Part shown: piece by piece, positions 5,150 to 6,073 of the stretch
Layout: every line of letters starts with the position of its first letter
How positions within the stretch are numbered: the first letter of the stretch is position 1
DNA from: an uncultured Acidobacteriota bacterium
GTDB lineage: Bacteria > Acidobacteriota > Blastocatellia > Pyrinomonadales > Pyrinomonadaceae
Assembly (NCBI GenBank): GCA_946480545.1
Contig: CAMLKY010000144.1
Coordinates: 1-6,073 of the forward strand
Length of the DNA: 6,073 bases
Direction of reading: 5' to 3'
Notes under the pieces: model-generated
Database searches by the model: none
Told to the model about the DNA's origin: nothing
What the model saw: the letters and a program-made list of their open reading frames with translations, nothing else
Position numbers and translations under genes: made by a program

Positions 5150-6073
5150 TTACCGAATCAGGCTGTCCGCCGCGGCTTCCCCGGTTTCGATCGCGCCTTC
5201 CATGAAGCCCTGCCAGTCGGCGATGTGTTCGCCGGCGAAGAGGACTTTGCCGTGTGGGCGTGCGAGGATCGGGCGGATGCCAAACCATTGGCCGGGTTTG
5301 TAGAGTGCGTACGCACCATCGGTAAACTCATCGCGCTGCCATGCATATGAGGCAATGCCGCGCGCGAGTCGTGGAGCGTTGCGGTCGAAGTCGACGAGGT
5401 CGTTTGTGATGATCCGCATCCGACGCTGGTCGGATTGAGATGCGAGTATGTCGGCCTTCTCGCCGATCGCGTACGAAGTGAGTATCCCATTGCGTCCCGG
5501 TTGCGATTGCGTGGAGTGGAAGTAGAAGTGCGACGTAACGTCGGACACCATCGAAAAATTCTCGTCCTTCCAGAACCGCTCGCCGTACAGGACGCTGTTC
5601 TTACAGATGCGGGCGTAGGTTAGACGCTCGGCCGCATCACGCTGTGCGGTGGGAAGCGGTGGATCGAATTTGATCTTCAGGAGGCTGTTGATCGGCGCGG
5701 TGCATATAACCGCGTCGGCCCGGTAGTTTTCCGCCGCGGTCTTGACCGTCATCGTACCCCGCCGCTGGGTAACCTCCGTCACAGGCGTCTTGGTTACGAT
5801 GTTCTCGAGCCCGATCCGTTTTGCAAATTCGACCGCAAGCCGCGAGTTGCCGCCGCTCATCTTGTAGTCCATCTCGTTCTTCGGACTTGATTCGGCGTAC
5901 TCGGCTAGAGCGGCGAATGCCGATACGTGCCGGATGGATTCGCCGAAGTCGGTGCTGTCCATCAGGTCTCGAAGCAGCAGATCGTCGTTCGTGAAGCCGA
6001 TGTTCTCGAGGTATGTCCACCAATCGTATTTGTCTATCCGGCTCTTCTGCAGCGCTATCGAGCAAATCTCGAA
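5150..6073 (-). CDS. Flavin-dependent amine oxidase (partial, C-terminal part)
   Basis: FAD-dependent oxidoreductase of the flavin monoamine oxidase/L-amino-acid oxidase family, oxidising an amine or amino acid with release of ammonia and hydrogen peroxide. The frame is open from the right edge for 307 codons to TAA at 5152-5150. The N-terminal dinucleotide-binding GxGxxG is therefore outside the window, and the ATG at 5962 is internal. Visible marks: YKMSGGNSRLAVEFAKRIG and VTEV, the region after the substrate loop in this family; ADAVICTAP, the second strand of the FAD domain; RICKNSVLYGERFW, with a lysine at the position usually near flavin N5; YAWQRDEFTDGAYALYKPGQW; and the C-terminal FAD-binding LFAGEHIADWQGFMEGAIE. 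No signal peptide can be judged. It converges on the M1-like gene across a repeat-filled spacer. The exact substrate cannot be assigned. Confidence 0.88.
   Translation of the reverse strand, partial: FEICSIALQKSRIDKYDWWTYLENIGFTNDDLLLRDLMDSTDFGESIRHVSAFAALAEYAESSPKNEMDYKMSGGNSRLAVEFAKRIGLENIVTKTPVTEVTQRRGTMTVKTAAENYRADAVICTAPINSLLKIKFDPPLPTAQRDAAERLTYARICKNSVLYGERFWKDENFSMVSDVTSHFYFHSTQSQPGRNGILTSYAIGEKADILASQSDQRRMRIITNDLVDFDRNAPRLARGIASYAWQRDEFTDGAYALYKPGQWFGIRPILARPHGKVLFAGEHIADWQGFMEGAIETGEAAADSLIR

Overview
The window looks like a chromosomal stretch of an Acidobacteriota bacterium, most likely of the Blastocatellia/Pyrinomonadales type. This is inferred from three things: the intergenic repeat families (GTCAGAACCGGGAGC / TAGCGACCGGGGCTT, and palindromes built from CACGCAAAG and CACGAA), a C-terminal tail typical of acidobacterial TonB-dependent receptors, and moderately GC-rich coding sequence with few clear Shine-Dalgarno sites. 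No marker gene fixes the taxonomy.

Layout from left to right. Positions 1-504 (minus) hold the N-terminal 168 codons of a major facilitator superfamily transporter of the metabolite:H+ symporter type, cut by the window edge. It diverges from a small Dabb (stress-responsive alpha/beta-barrel) gene at 654-944 (plus). An imperfect CACGCAAAG palindrome lies between them. A second palindrome, built from TTCGTG/CACGAA hexamers, fills the gap to 1065-2276 (plus), a membrane-anchored PHP-domain metallohydrolase. A 333-bp repeat-filled gap follows, then 2610-4691 (plus), a secreted M1-aminopeptidase-fold protein with a C-terminal TPR module. All three of its zinc-ligand positions are substituted, so it is probably a pseudoenzyme.

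The 458-bp gap between this gene and the convergent flavin amine oxidase gene (5150 to the right edge, minus) contains three things. One is a solo repeat unit. One is an approximately 42-codon remnant of the 3' end of a TonB-dependent receptor gene. The third is a second copy of an approximately 180-bp nested inverted-repeat element, whose first copy lies in the 2277-2609 gap.

The genes do not form an obvious operon or pathway: each is set apart by repeat-bearing spacers, and orientations alternate. The most notable items are the two near-equal-length composite palindromic elements (2328-2505 and 4944-5123), the zinc-site-less M1 homologue, and the receptor-tail relic beside the second element. 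No CRISPR array, tRNA, rRNA, transposase or phage gene was seen.
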